Below, piece by piece: positions 35,446 to 44,363 of a stretch of DNA of 45,322 bases. The position numbers were made by a program, and so were the translations under genes. Position 1 is the stretch's first letter, and every line of letters begins with the position of its first letter. Source of the DNA: Colwellia marinimaniae (lineage in GTDB: Bacteria; Pseudomonadota; Gammaproteobacteria; Enterobacterales; Alteromonadaceae). The stretch lies in the NCBI RefSeq assembly GCF_002207865.1, contig NZ_BDQM01000029.1:1-45322 (forward strand), read 5' to 3'. The notes under the pieces are model-generated. The model was not told the DNA's origin, ran no database searches, and saw nothing but the letters and a program-made list of their open reading frames with translations.

Positions 35446-35810
35446 GGCTTACTTTCTTAAGGGCTGGGAATAAAATAGTGAGCGATAAGGTGCTCACTAT
35501 AATCATTTAATGTTGCTATGTTTATACCCGTTACCAATCAAAGTGCAGGATTTCAGTGGGAATTAAAAGGACTTTAGGCAAGGAAAATAATGTAAGCATA
35601 GTCACTCTATGGTTTTATTATTTAACGCGGTATAAAGTCTTTTTAAACCCATCGAAGAAGCGTTTGAGGAACATCACTTCATCGTTGCTGTGATTTTATA
35701 ATGGAACAACCATTATTTCATCACAGCGCCTTGAATTGACATTGCTCAAGCACTCTGAAACATGCATCTTGAATGGTATCGGGTATAGAGGCGTTTAACG
35801 TATTGAGCTT
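35446..35810. other. 365-base spacer with two stem-loops between ccoH and ccoI
   Basis: No coding region. A perfect 9-bp stem ATAGTGAGC/GCTCACTAT with an 8-base loop is at 35475-35500, 30 bases before ccoI and a candidate leader element. A longer imperfect stem lies at 35687-35727 inside what looks like a dispersed repeat of about 150 bases. ccoI promoter not identified; no FNR box seen here. Confidence 0.4.
35687..35727. repeat. Imperfect hairpin of a putative dispersed intergenic repeat
   Basis: GCTGTGAT...TAATGG pairs with CCATTA...ATCACAGC across a 5-base loop. It is followed by GCGCCTTGAATTGA. The word GCGCCTTG next to a stem recurs in the spacer at 22920-23060. Flanking text looks like the AT-moderate repeats seen in Alteromonadales spacers (memory, not tested). 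Confidence 0.4.
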
Positions 35811-36305
35811 TTACTGAGCTTTAATCGGATTTGGAATTAAATCGATAAAATCACTTTGTGGTAAGCTAATGGTATCTTGAATTTTCCAATGACCTTCAAA
35901 GGGACTAATAGTGAGTTTCCACTTGCCAGTAACCGCTTGCTCAAAGTGGTGTCTGAAATAACCATTACCATCTTGTGTTAGCGCCAGATAAAAATCTCTG
36001 TCTTCAAGGGTAGGGTGAAAAAAAGTCACATTGAGTAAAGGAAAAGATTTTTCAATACCCGTTGGTTTAATTATTAACTCATTATCCTTTAACTGCAGCG
36101 CAAAACGCATACCCAATTTTTGCGCCATTTTTACTTTGCCAACTTCTAAGTTGATGGCTTTGCCTTTTTTATAATAATCACCAATGACTAAGGTATCGGG
36201 ATTTGTATTGGCAATGAAATAGGTAGTAATACCTGCTACAACAGCAGTACAAGGAAGAAAAAAAATGAACCAAGCCCAAGGCTCGCGGTACCAAGAGGTT
36301 TTCAT
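35811..36305 (-). CDS. ccoH: cbb3 oxidase maturation protein CcoH (FixH)
   Basis: 164 residues. The N-terminal WYREPWAWFIFFLP is the usual FixH opening with one membrane helix (about 10-32), then DYYKKGKAINLE near 43-54 and a periplasmic beta-rich domain with LLNVTFFHPTLEDRDF and a C-terminal stretch containing GKWKLTISPFEGHW. CcoH works with CcoI-type proteins in assembly of cbb3 oxidase. It lies downstream of the ccoNOQP terminator and may have its own transcript start. Confidence 0.93.
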   Translation of the reverse strand: MKTSWYREPWAWFIFFLPCTAVVAGITTYFIANTNPDTLVIGDYYKKGKAINLEVGKVKMAQKLGMRFALQLKDNELIIKPTGIEKSFPLLNVTFFHPTLEDRDFYLALTQDGNGYFRHHFEQAVTGKWKLTISPFEGHWKIQDTISLPQSDFIDLIPNPIKAQ

Positions 36306-36393
36306 AAAATAGCTTATTTTAACAGTAGAATATGGGGGGTGATTATACCTTTTTTATCAACTTGCAGCTAGTTTTCTCCTCGGTTAAAGGCAT

Positions 36394-36427
36394 AAAAAAA
36401 CCCTTGGTTACAATGTGTAACCAAGGG
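36394..36427 (-). terminator. Terminator of the ccoNOQP operon
   Basis: CCCTTGGTTACA (36401-36412) and TGTAACCAAGGG (36416-36427) form a perfect 12-bp stem with a 3-base loop; on the minus strand seven T follow (36400-36394). It is 41 bases after the ccoP stop and separates ccoNOQP from ccoH. Confidence 0.92.
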
Positions 36428-36467
36428 CGTTTTAGTAGGCGTGGTTTCAACCGCGCAGCACTATAGG

Positions 36468-37427
36468 CTAATCTTGAGATAGACTATAAACATAGGCACT
36501 CACTAGGTGAACTTTTTCTTCACCAAGAATGTCTTTCCATGCTGGCATAACACCAGCACGACCATTACGGATAGACTCTTCAATTACCCGTTTGGAGCCA
36601 CCGTATAACCAGATGTTATCGGTTAAATTTGGTGCTCCTAATGCTATGTTACCTTTGCCTTCAGTGCCATGACAACCAGCACATAAAGCAAATTTACCTT
36701 GACCCGCTTTCGCTAATTCAGGATCAACAGAGCGGCCACTTAAACTAATAACGTAAGCTGCAACTTCTTTAACACCTTGCTCGCCGCCTAATGCGCCTAG
36801 CCAAGCCATCATGCCCGATGATTTACGACCATTCATAATGCTTTCTTTAATGGCTTGCGGACTGCCGCCGTATAACCAGTCTTTATCCGCTAGGTTAGGG
36901 AAGCCTGTCGTACCATGAGCATCAGAGCCGTGACATTGCGAACAGTTTTGAATAAATATGCGTTGGCCTACTTTTAATGCTTGTTCATCAGTGGCTAAAT
37001 CTTCAATGCTACGCGCAGCGTAAGCAGCAAAAATTGGACCATACTTAGCATCTGCTTGAGCCATTTCACGGTCATATTGCACCAAGAACGCAGAGCCTTC
37101 AGCTAAGCTTGCGACAGTTTTGGCTTTTGATTCAGCTAGGCTCAGTATGCCCTGGTTCGAGCTTTTCCAACCTAAAAGTCCACCCCAGCCGCCTAAGCCA
37201 TAAAGTGACAGGTAACCAAAGGCCCAAACAATGGTACATAAGAAAAACGTGCTCCACCATTTTGGTAGTGGATTATTTAATTCTTCTATGCCATCAAAGG
37301 AGTGCCCCATAGACTCACCTTCTTTAACACCAGTATGGTCATTTAAGCACCAGCGTAGTAGTAAAAAGCAACCTACTAGTGAGCCTAGGGTAAGCACCCA
37401 AATCCATATGTTCCAGAAGCTAGACAT
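36468..37427 (-). CDS. ccoP: cbb3 cytochrome oxidase subunit III (dihaem CcoP)
   Basis: 319 residues from the ATG at 37427. It has a first membrane helix (SFWNIWIWVLTLGSLVG), a second helix near 60-75 after NNPLPKWW, then two cytochrome c domains with haem sites CSQCH (C162, C165, H166) and CAGCH (C249, C252, H253) and later Met ligands. An AGGAGA site 6 bases before this ATG decides the start; the frame is open upstream to 37457, but those codons overlap ccoQ and do not belong to the family N terminus. It overlaps the ccoQ end by 8 bases, suggesting translational coupling. Confidence 0.97.
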   Translation of the reverse strand: MSSFWNIWIWVLTLGSLVGCFLLLRWCLNDHTGVKEGESMGHSFDGIEELNNPLPKWWSTFFLCTIVWAFGYLSLYGLGGWGGLLGWKSSNQGILSLAESKAKTVASLAEGSAFLVQYDREMAQADAKYGPIFAAYAARSIEDLATDEQALKVGQRIFIQNCSQCHGSDAHGTTGFPNLADKDWLYGGSPQAIKESIMNGRKSSGMMAWLGALGGEQGVKEVAAYVISLSGRSVDPELAKAGQGKFALCAGCHGTEGKGNIALGAPNLTDNIWLYGGSKRVIEESIRNGRAGVMPAWKDILGEEKVHLVSAYVYSLSQD

Positions 37428-37623
37428 TATTAGTCTCCTGGTTGTTATTTGTATCAAGATGGCTTTGTTTTATTTTTTTGCTTAGTTCATCTTCTTCAAA
37501 AATAGAATTAGCAATATCTTCAAATGCAGCACTGCGTTTGTTTGAATAACTCCACAGCACAATAATTATAAACAAGGCAAATATAAGGAGGGCAACAAGC
37601 CCTCTAAGTGTTCCGTAATCCAT
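37420..37623 (-). CDS. ccoQ: cbb3 cytochrome oxidase subunit CcoQ
   Basis: 67 residues: MDYGTLRGLVALLIFALF... one membrane helix (about 9-27) followed by a charged, Asn-rich tail. CcoQ stabilises the CcoNOP complex, particularly in the presence of oxygen. The family is small and poorly conserved; position between ccoO and ccoP and the DYGTLRGL start make the call firm. It starts 11 bases after ccoO and its stop overlaps the ccoP start. Confidence 0.93.
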   Translation of the reverse strand: MDYGTLRGLVALLIFALFIIIVLWSYSNKRSAAFEDIANSIFEEDELSKKIKQSHLDTNNNQETNNV

Positions 37624-37634
37624 TATTACTCCCG

Positions 37635-38279
37635 CTACTTTAATGCATGGCCAAGTGATTGCAAGTAAGCAATCAAGGCTTCCATTTCTGTTTTACCTTT
37701 AACCGCATCTTTAGCGCCATCAATTTCTGCTTGAGTATAAAGCGGAATTGCTTTGCCATTTTCGTCTTTATGACTACGGTTTTTTGTTAACCAATTAAAG
37801 GTAGCTAGTTTCTTACCCGTTAATTCACCATCAAGGATATTCTCAGCTAACCATTTAAACGAGGGCATATTAGACTCAGGTACAACCGAACGAGGGTCTA
37901 ATAAATGTGCTCGATGCCAATCGTCACTGTAACGGCCACCAACACGTGCTAGATCAGGGCCAGTACGTTTTGAACCCCATAAGAATGGATGTTCCCAAAC
38001 GTGTTCACCCGCAACACTATAGTGACCGTAACGCTCTGTTTCTGCTCTAAATGGACGAATCATTTGGCTATGACATACGTGACAACCATCACGAATATAA
38101 ATGTCACGTCCTTCCATTTGCAAGGCAGTATAAGGTTTTAAGTTATCAACCGGTTGTGCTAGCTCTTTTTGAAAAAATAAGGGGGTTATTTCGACTAAAC
38201 CACCAATACTGATAGCCATTACTGTAAATAGAAAGAACAAACCAACATTCTTTTCAACTTTTTCATGTATGTTTTTCAT
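37635..38279 (-). CDS. ccoO: cbb3 cytochrome oxidase subunit II (monohaem CcoO)
   Basis: 214 residues. A membrane anchor (about 12-32, [20 protein letters not shown]) is followed by a periplasmic cytochrome c domain with the haem site [15 protein letters not shown] (C66, C69, H70), then [34 protein letters not shown] (in parts), the highly conserved CcoO block, and SNMPSF with the axial Met. It passes electrons from CcoP towards CcoN. It lies 11 bases after ccoN in the operon. Confidence 0.98.
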   Translation of the reverse strand: MKNIHEKVEKNVGLFFLFTVMAISIGGLVEITPLFFQKELAQPVDNLKPYTALQMEGRDIYIRDGCHVCHSQMIRPFRAETERYGHYSVAGEHVWEHPFLWGSKRTGPDLARVGGRYSDDWHRAHLLDPRSVVPESNMPSFKWLAENILDGELTGKKLATFNWLTKNRSHKDENGKAIPLYTQAEIDGAKDAVKGKTEMEALIAYLQSLGHALK

Positions 38280-38290
38280 CTTTGTTCTCC

Positions 38291-39715
38291 TTATGTTTCT
38301 TCAACAGGCTGCAGACTTCCGTCTTTCGCATAAATGGTTTTCAACATGTTGTAGCCCATTAAGATAAAGCCAGACACGACTAACACACCACCAATGAAAC
38401 GAATAAAATAGAAGGGGTATGATGCGGTTAAACTTTCGACAAAACTGTACGTTAAGGTGCCGTCGGTATTAACTGCTCTCCACATTAACCCTTGCATGAC
38501 ACCTGAGATCCACATAGCGACAATGTAAAGAATAACACCCGAGGTGTGTAACCAAAAATGTACGTTAATCATACGAATGCTGTACATACGTCCTTGATTA
38601 AATAATATCGGTATTAAATGGTACATGGCACCAATTGAAATCATAGCAACCCAACCTAGAGCACCAGAATGAACGTGGCCAATAGTCCAGTCAGTATAAT
38701 GAGATAAAGCATTGACTGATTTAATTGCCATCATAGGTCCTTCGAAGGTAGACATACCATAGAAAGATAAAGAAACAATTAAGAAACGTAAAATAGGGTC
38801 AGTACGAAGTTTATGCCAAGCACCCGATAACGTCATAATACCGTTAATCATGCCGCCCCATGAAGGCAGAAATAATACGATAGACATGGTCATACCAACG
38901 GTTTGTACCCAGTCAGGTAATGCTGTGTAATGTAAGTGATGCGGGCCAGCCCAAATATAAAGCGAGATTAACGCCCAAAAATGCACAATGGATAAGCGAT
39001 AAGAATAGACTGGACGCTCTGCTTGTTTTGGGACGAAGTAATACATCATACCTAAGAAACCGGCAGTCAATAAGAAACCAACGGCATTATGTCCATACCA
39101 CCACTGCATCATGGCATCAATGGCACCAGAATAAATGGAGTAGGATTTCATTGCTGAAATAGGTATCGCCATACTGTTACCAATATGCAATACCATAATA
39201 ACAAGAATAAAGGCACCAAAGAACCAGTTAGCTACGTAAATATGTGAAACTTTACGTTTGACCAGTGTGCCAAAAAATACAATAGCATAACTAATCCACA
39301 CCACGGCAAGAAGAATATCAATTGGCCATTCCATCTCAGCGTATTCTTTTGAAGAGGTATAACCTAAAGGTAAGGTTATAACTGCGGCTACAATGACTGC
39401 TTGCCAGCCCCAGAAGGTAAACGCCACTAACTTACCACCAAACAGTCGTGTTTGGCAGGTACGCTGTACAACGTAATAAGATGTGGCAAATAAAGCACTT
39501 GTACCAAATGCAAAAATTACAACATTAGTATGAAGTGGACGAAGACGGGAGTAGGTTAACCAAGGTGTATCAAAGTTTAACGCAGGCCAAATTAATTGTG
39601 CCGCGATAAGTACACCTACAAGTGTACCAAAGATTCCCCAGATTACAGTCATTACAGTAAACTGACGTACAACATCGAAGTTGTAGTCTACTGCTGACGT
39701 ATTACTTGTGGTCAT
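38291..39715 (-). CDS. ccoN: cbb3 cytochrome oxidase subunit I (CcoN)
   Basis: 474 residues, 12 or so membrane helices. The catalytic subunit of the high-affinity, proton-pumping terminal oxidase, with low-spin haem b and the haem b3-CuB centre. Conserved histidine motifs include [13 protein letters not shown] near 58-70, [10 protein letters not shown] near 205-215 (CuB His and the cross-linked Tyr), [13 protein letters not shown] near 258-270 and the YHLIPILF / HFWLH pair near 360-390 for haem ligation. First gene of ccoNOQP. An FNR box 217 bases before its start predicts induction at low oxygen. Confidence 0.98.
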   Translation of the reverse strand: MTTSNTSAVDYNFDVVRQFTVMTVIWGIFGTLVGVLIAAQLIWPALNFDTPWLTYSRLRPLHTNVVIFAFGTSALFATSYYVVQRTCQTRLFGGKLVAFTFWGWQAVIVAAVITLPLGYTSSKEYAEMEWPIDILLAVVWISYAIVFFGTLVKRKVSHIYVANWFFGAFILVIMVLHIGNSMAIPISAMKSYSIYSGAIDAMMQWWYGHNAVGFLLTAGFLGMMYYFVPKQAERPVYSYRLSIVHFWALISLYIWAGPHHLHYTALPDWVQTVGMTMSIVLFLPSWGGMINGIMTLSGAWHKLRTDPILRFLIVSLSFYGMSTFEGPMMAIKSVNALSHYTDWTIGHVHSGALGWVAMISIGAMYHLIPILFNQGRMYSIRMINVHFWLHTSGVILYIVAMWISGVMQGLMWRAVNTDGTLTYSFVESLTASYPFYFIRFIGGVLVVSGFILMGYNMLKTIYAKDGSLQPVEET

Positions 39716-39931
39716 GTTAAGAATTCCGCAGTGTTATTATTAATCAGAAAGTATTTCTTGCTGTAATACCTAAACGTAAAAGTCTTAGATATAGGACACA
39801 ATTTATACTAATTCTATGTGTTTGCTCATTGAGCCGTGAGATATGTCGCATCGCTGTAAGCAAATGTGTCGAAATCCCGGCAATTTTACCCTTTGGCGAG
39901 GCTATAAATCAACAACTATGCGCGTTTAAAT

Positions 39932-39945
39932 TTGATGTAGATCAA
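39932..39945 (-). promoter_or_regulatory. FNR box upstream of ccoN
   Basis: TTGATgtagATCAA is a perfect match to the FNR consensus TTGATnnnnATCAA. It lies 217 bases before ccoN, further than usual, so the 5-prime leader of ccoNOQP would be long (about 175 bases). Low-oxygen control of the cbb3 operon by FNR is known from related bacteria. Confidence 0.8.
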
Positions 39946-40123
39946 CAAATGATAATTACCCTTTAATTTTGGCTGGATATTAACTGAACAATAAAAATAC
40001 AATAGTAAGCTCAATGAGTTAAAAAAAATTTAATGTGGCTGACTTTTTATCAATTCACCAACATTGCCACGCACCGGAATAACCTTATTTATAGACGTTT
40101 CTCAATAAATTAACAGTGCGGGT

Positions 40124-40161
40124 AAGCGATTAATAGTTAGCAAGGTGACTATTAATCGCTT
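40124..40161. repeat. Perfect 14-bp inverted repeat upstream of the lipoprotein gene
   Basis: AAGCGATTAATAGT (40124-40137) and ACTATTAATCGCTT (40148-40161) with a 10-base loop. No T-run follows. It could be a regulator site, an RNA leader hairpin for the gene at 40280, or a small repeat element. Confidence 0.55.
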
Positions 40162-40279
40162 TAGTGCGTTGCTTTGATGAATGATGTTCCGCAATAAGCT
40201 CAACCCGCTAAGACTAATAGTGGCTAGTTTACTGACGTTAGTAGATAATAGCTTTTTTTCACAGAAGGTAGGCTATAAC

Positions 40280-40777
40280 GTGTTCAAACAACTCCCCCTG
40301 ATCGGTTTTTTATACCTCATTAGTGCTTGTAAACCAGTAAGTGAACAGGGTTTGGCTGATAGTCTGCATACCTTAGCGCCATTATGCATTACTAGTCAGA
40401 GTCAATGCCAAATCAAGACAGAGTTGGCTGATTTTACCATTAAATTTTCGCAACCGCAGTTAGCCGATAAGATTAAAACTGAATTACCTTTTGTTATTGA
40501 ATTGGCTGAGTTAACTGAACTCGCTGGATTAGCTCAGCCCCAACAAGTTACTAAGCAAAACATAACTCACATTTCAGCTTATTTAGAGGGTAAGGAAATG
40601 TTTATGGGCAAGGTGCCAGTTTTTTTTGAACAAACCGATAACACCGGGGTATTTATAGCGCAAAGCTTACTGGCCAGTTGTGGTGATGAACATATGGCTT
40701 GGCGTTTATGGCTTACGGTAGAGTTAAAGGGGCAGGAGCAAACATTTTTTGTCGACTTTATCAGTCAGCGCCAATAA
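40280..40777 (+). CDS. Hypothetical lipoprotein
   Basis: 166 codons from the GTG at 40280. AAGGTAGG lies 7 bases before this GTG and gives MFKQLPLIGFLYLISACKPV, a short charged start, hydrophobic core and lipobox (ISAC) ending at the lipidated Cys (about residue 17). The frame extends upstream to an ATG at 40181, but that start has no ribosome site and would hide the signal in the middle of the protein. The mature part has no motif that I recognise: a Gln/Leu/Glu-rich middle (ELAELTELAGLAQPQQ), then strands around MFMGKVPVFFEQ and VELKGQEQTFFVDF suggesting a small beta fold. Cysteines near 31, 39 and 135 could form a bond. It is divergent from ccoN. Function unknown. Confidence 0.65.
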   Translation: MFKQLPLIGFLYLISACKPVSEQGLADSLHTLAPLCITSQSQCQIKTELADFTIKFSQPQLADKIKTELPFVIELAELTELAGLAQPQQVTKQNITHISAYLEGKEMFMGKVPVFFEQTDNTGVFIAQSLLASCGDEHMAWRLWLTVELKGQEQTFFVDFISQRQ

Positions 40778-40779
40778 GG

Positions 40780-40807
40780 AAAAAGCGAGCCGAATTGCTC
40801 GCTTTTT
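40780..40807. terminator. Bidirectional terminator between the lipoprotein gene and mltD
   Basis: AAAAAGCGAGC (40780-40790) and GCTCGCTTTTT (40797-40807) form a perfect 11-bp stem with a 6-base loop, A- and T-runs on both sides. It begins directly after the lipoprotein stop and lies 33 bases after mltD on the other strand. Confidence 0.9.
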
Positions 40808-40839
40808 CGTCAAAGGGGGATAAGTTATTCCGCTAAGCG

Positions 40840-42489
40840 TTATATGTTATTAGTAACATCAACCGATAGTTTTAAGCGTTGACCTGGCTGAAGATATTTT
40901 TTTCTATCAAGGTTGTTCCACCGTTCAATATCACTGATACGCACATTAAACTTATCCGCTATACGAGCAAAAGAGTCACCCCGACGCACCTTATAAGTAA
41001 TATTACGTATGATGGCATTTTCTACTATGTTACCCATTTTACTATTGGCATAGCTCGATGTCTTGGTGTTACTGGCATCCTTCTGCCAAATCACTAATGT
41101 TTGACCTAGCTTTAAGGTATCTCTTGGGGCAAAGCCATTCCAAGTAGCAATACTTTTGCTATTGACTTTATATTTACGGCCTATGTCCCACAGGTTATCG
41201 CCAGATTTTACCGTATGGACGATTTTACGACCTTTTTGTGGTCTGTTTTGTTTTTTTGCAATGCGTTGTGCTTGTGAGAACACATAGCTGTCGAGTGACT
41301 TCGCGGCTACCGGAATAAGCAAATACTTACCGGCACGAATTTGATTACCGTTAATATTATTAACTTGTTGTATTAAATCAACACGAGTAGTAAATTTATT
41401 GGCAATACCACCTAAAGTATCACCGTTTTTAATTTTATAACGTTGCCAAGCTAGACGGTCATTTTTACTGAGTTTACTTAAGCCCAGTTCAAATTTTTCT
41501 ACCGTATGCGAGGGTAATAATAACCTATGTGGTCCGTCAGGATCCGTAGCCCAACGATTGAAACCTGGATTTAAACGTTGTAATTCTGCTAATGATAAAC
41601 CTGCCAGAGAGGCCGCTTTGGCTAAATCAAGTTGTGATTTAATATCAACTTGTGTCAAAACACTTTTATTGTCTATGGGGTAAAGTGATAAATTGAAATC
41701 TTCAGGGCGTTTTATAATATCAGCTAAGGCCAATAACTTGGGCACATAAGCGCGAGTTTCTTTTGGTAAGTCGAGCGACCAAAAGTCGGTAGGTTTACCT
41801 AAACGTTTATTTTTTCTAACGGCATTCCTGACTCGACCTTCACCTGAGTTATAAGCGGCCAGTGCTAACATCCAGTCGCCATCGAAAAATTTATGTAAAT
41901 ATTTAAGGTATTTAATGGCACCCTCGGTCGAGGCGACAATGTCTCGCCTGCCATCATACCACCAGTTTTGTTTCATGCCAAAGCGTTCACCCGTGCCAGG
42001 GACAAATTGCCACATACCTGAAGCCCTGCCGTGAGAATAGGCAAAAGGGTCAAAGGCACTTTCAACCACGGGTAATAAAGCAAATTCAATGGGCATATCA
42101 TTTTTTTCTAATTCTTCAACAATATAATAAAGAAAGGGCTCGGCGCGTTTAGCGACACGTTTCAGGTAACTTGGGTGGTTAACATACCAATTACGCTGCG
42201 CTATAAGGCGTTTCTCTTCAGGAATATCAAAGCTTAGCTGGCTGCGAATGCGTGACCAAAGGTTATACTGTTCAACACTGTCTTGGTCTGTTAAAACGAT
42301 GTCCACATCAGCAATGGGGTGGATAACATCAATGTTTTCGTCGGCTAACAGTGCTTGATTGATTTCTACGGAATTTGCCGCTTCAAGATGGGTGTTAACA
42401 ACGGAGTCATTATTGGCATTAACATCACTTGGGGAAAGGCTTTGACAGCCAGTTAAAAGAACAATTGCAGGTAATAATAAATACTTCAT
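40840..42489 (-). CDS. mltD: Membrane-bound lytic murein transglycosylase D
   Basis: Lipoprotein that cleaves peptidoglycan glycan strands with formation of 1,6-anhydro ends. 549 residues. The lipobox LLTGC gives C15. The SLT domain (about 120-270) has the catalytic Glu E143 in VVESAFDPFAYS, GRASGMWQFVPGTG, and the AAYNSGEGRVRNAV motif near 220. Three LysM domains follow (about 351-394, 424-467 and 496-540) with GDTLGGIANKF, GDNLWDIGRKY and GDSFARIADKF, which bind glycan. E. coli MltD has two LysM; three is common in marine relatives. gloB lies upstream on the same strand, the usual mltD-gloB neighbourhood. Confidence 0.96.
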   Translation of the reverse strand: MKYLLLPAIVLLTGCQSLSPSDVNANNDSVVNTHLEAANSVEINQALLADENIDVIHPIADVDIVLTDQDSVEQYNLWSRIRSQLSFDIPEEKRLIAQRNWYVNHPSYLKRVAKRAEPFLYYIVEELEKNDMPIEFALLPVVESAFDPFAYSHGRASGMWQFVPGTGERFGMKQNWWYDGRRDIVASTEGAIKYLKYLHKFFDGDWMLALAAYNSGEGRVRNAVRKNKRLGKPTDFWSLDLPKETRAYVPKLLALADIIKRPEDFNLSLYPIDNKSVLTQVDIKSQLDLAKAASLAGLSLAELQRLNPGFNRWATDPDGPHRLLLPSHTVEKFELGLSKLSKNDRLAWQRYKIKNGDTLGGIANKFTTRVDLIQQVNNINGNQIRAGKYLLIPVAAKSLDSYVFSQAQRIAKKQNRPQKGRKIVHTVKSGDNLWDIGRKYKVNSKSIATWNGFAPRDTLKLGQTLVIWQKDASNTKTSSYANSKMGNIVENAIIRNITYKVRRGDSFARIADKFNVRISDIERWNNLDRKKYLQPGQRLKLSVDVTNNI

Positions 42490-42593
42490 GGATAACCAGT
42501 AACATCAGCGGGAAATAAAAATGATTTAGCAGACTAGCATAATTCACCTAACTAGTCTTGGGCGGTAAATTACTTCTGCTATAAGCTAAGCCG

Positions 42594-43391
42594 CTAGAAA
42601 TTATCTTTCCACGCTCTAATAGCGGCAAAAACTTCACTGTCGCTACTTTGACTTTGATTAGTATAAGCTTGTGCCGCTAATTTTATGCTAGCTTTATGAC
42701 AGCGTAAAAAAGGATTGATTTGGCGTTCTAACGCTATATTACTGGGTAGAGTTGCTTGGCTTTGCTGACGTTTTAAATTTACCTGCTCTGCATAGGTATG
42801 CAGGTCGCTGTTACTGGGTTCAACAGCTAAGGCAAAGGCTAAGTTTGCTTGAGTATATTCATGGGCACAGTAAATTAGGGTATTTCCGGGTAAATTTGCT
42901 AATTTAGTCAGTGAACTATGCATTTGCTCCGCTGTGCCTTCAAATAATCGTCCACAGCCACCTGAAAACAAGGTATCTCCACAAAATAGCATGTCATTAT
43001 TGTAATAAGCAATATGGCCGCTAGTATGACCGGGAAGGTCGAGTATGTGTAACTGACAATTGAGCTCAGTTAAGGTGACGATATCGTTTTCTTTAAGGGT
43101 GACATCGAGCTGAGCAATATTTTCATTAGCAGGGCCATAAACAGTCACCGGCCATGCCTTAGTTTTGGCATAAGTGAGTAATTTTTCGATACCACCGACA
43201 TGATCGCGATGATGATGGGTGATCAAAATGGCTGATAAAACCAACTTGTTTTTTTGTAAATACTCAATACATACCAGAGCGTCACCGGGATCAACTAGGG
43301 CAATTTTATCATTATTTTTACTCGCTAGCGCCCAAATATAATTATCGTTAAAGGCCTTTATTGCGCTAACAATATGATGAGTATTAGACAT
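42594..43391 (-). CDS. gloB: Hydroxyacylglutathione hydrolase (glyoxalase II)
   Basis: Hydrolyses S-lactoylglutathione to lactate and glutathione in methylglyoxal detoxification. 265 residues. The metallo-beta-lactamase fold with the zinc motif THHHRDHVGG (H59, H61, D63, H64), the further ligand H in LPGHTSGHIAYY near 115, the Asp in FCGDTLFSGGCGR, and YCAHEYTQANLAFAL near 175. The C-terminal substrate domain ends FAAIRAWKDNF. Divergent from the YafS-like gene, the same arrangement as gloB/yafS in E. coli, and 104 bases before mltD. Confidence 0.97.
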   Translation of the reverse strand: MSNTHHIVSAIKAFNDNYIWALASKNNDKIALVDPGDALVCIEYLQKNKLVLSAILITHHHRDHVGGIEKLLTYAKTKAWPVTVYGPANENIAQLDVTLKENDIVTLTELNCQLHILDLPGHTSGHIAYYNNDMLFCGDTLFSGGCGRLFEGTAEQMHSSLTKLANLPGNTLIYCAHEYTQANLAFALAVEPSNSDLHTYAEQVNLKRQQSQATLPSNIALERQINPFLRCHKASIKLAAQAYTNQSQSSDSEVFAAIRAWKDNF

Positions 43392-43520
43392 ATGAGATTT
43401 TACCTTTAGTTCGTTATATACTTAGTGCTTTACCGTGTTAACTTGTCGATAACGCTTTTACATTGGCGCTATTTTCGGCATCACCACAATTTTTCTTATT
43501 ATACGCCTAAAGAAGACTCT

Positions 43521-44297
43521 ATGAAACCAGCGTTAGCTTTTCGACAACCGTATTATCCAAGCTCGTGGCAGGCTTTACCTAATGGTGAGGTAATTAAAAA
43601 AGCCATTGAGCAAGAGCTTGCTCCTTGGTGGCAAAAATTCTTCGGTTATCATTTGGTTAAACTGGGTGCCTTAAGTAGTGAAATAGAGATAAGCAATTGC
43701 ACCATAAACCATCAAGTCAGTATCAGCGGTAAAAGTAGTTTAGCTGATGTGCTCGGAGATATTGATGATTTACCCTTGCAAGAGCATAGTGTCGATGTTT
43801 GTTTGTTGAGTCACGCCTTAGAGTTTTCTCTTGATCCACATCATGTCATACGTGAAGCTAATAGAGTGTTGATCCCTAATGGCTATTTAGTGTTAACGGG
43901 CTTTAATCCGTTAAGTCTGGTCGGTTTAAACCGCTTATTACCCTACCGGCGCAGTAAAACACCATGGAATGAACATTTTTTCTCACCGATGCGAGTCAAA
44001 GATTGGCTGCACTTGATGGGCTTTGAAATTTTAGCCGACCAACGCTGTTTACACTCTGGCTTAACAGGAAAATTGAGCACTGACACCTTAAATAGCAGTT
44101 GGCATAATTTTGCTAAAAGCTATTTACCTGCCTTGGGCTCTGTTTATGTGATTGTAGCGAAAAAACGTGTGCTACCGCTAACACCCATTAAACCTAAATG
44201 GCAAATACGGCCTGAGTTTAATCCAGTAAAAGTGACTACTATGAATACACATAGAGAGTCAGTCGAACATAACAAAAAAACCCCTAAGAGTAGATAG
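43521..44297 (+). CDS. YafS-like class I SAM-dependent methyltransferase
   Basis: 258 residues from the ATG at 43521. The frame is open upstream to 43425, but that part is not protein-like and the ATG at 43521 has AAGAAGAC upstream and begins MKPALAFRQPYYPSSWQALPNG (in parts), fitting the YafS family. The methyltransferase core has DIDDLPLQEHSVDVCLLSHALEFSLDPHHVIREANRVLIPNG in parts: the SAM-domain motif with acidic and hydrophobic strands, then YLVLTGFNPLSLVG. The usual glycine-rich motif I is weak. The substrate is unknown; the place next to gloB matches yafS of E. coli, but rnhA/dnaQ, which usually follow, are not here. Confidence 0.85.
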   Translation: MKPALAFRQPYYPSSWQALPNGEVIKKAIEQELAPWWQKFFGYHLVKLGALSSEIEISNCTINHQVSISGKSSLADVLGDIDDLPLQEHSVDVCLLSHALEFSLDPHHVIREANRVLIPNGYLVLTGFNPLSLVGLNRLLPYRRSKTPWNEHFFSPMRVKDWLHLMGFEILADQRCLHSGLTGKLSTDTLNSSWHNFAKSYLPALGSVYVIVAKKRVLPLTPIKPKWQIRPEFNPVKVTTMNTHRESVEHNKKTPKSR

Positions 44298-44363
44298 CTA
44301 TTTATCTTTTTAAATGAACGATTAGCTATTCATTATTGCCCATACTTAAAAAGTACCTGACTT

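Larger units (their letters stand above)
39716..40279. promoter_or_regulatory. Divergent spacer of ccoN with FNR control
   Basis: 564 bases up to the preferred start of the next gene. It holds the FNR box at 39932-39945 and, at 40124-40161, a perfect 14-bp inverted repeat. A frame open from 40181 exists, but the ribosome site favours the GTG at 40280. The ccoN promoter should be in 39716-39930. Confidence 0.5.

Noticed and set aside
43425..43520. N-terminal extension of the methyltransferase
   Set aside because: No ribosome site at 43425 and the added 32 residues are not family-like; 43521 fits the known N terminus.
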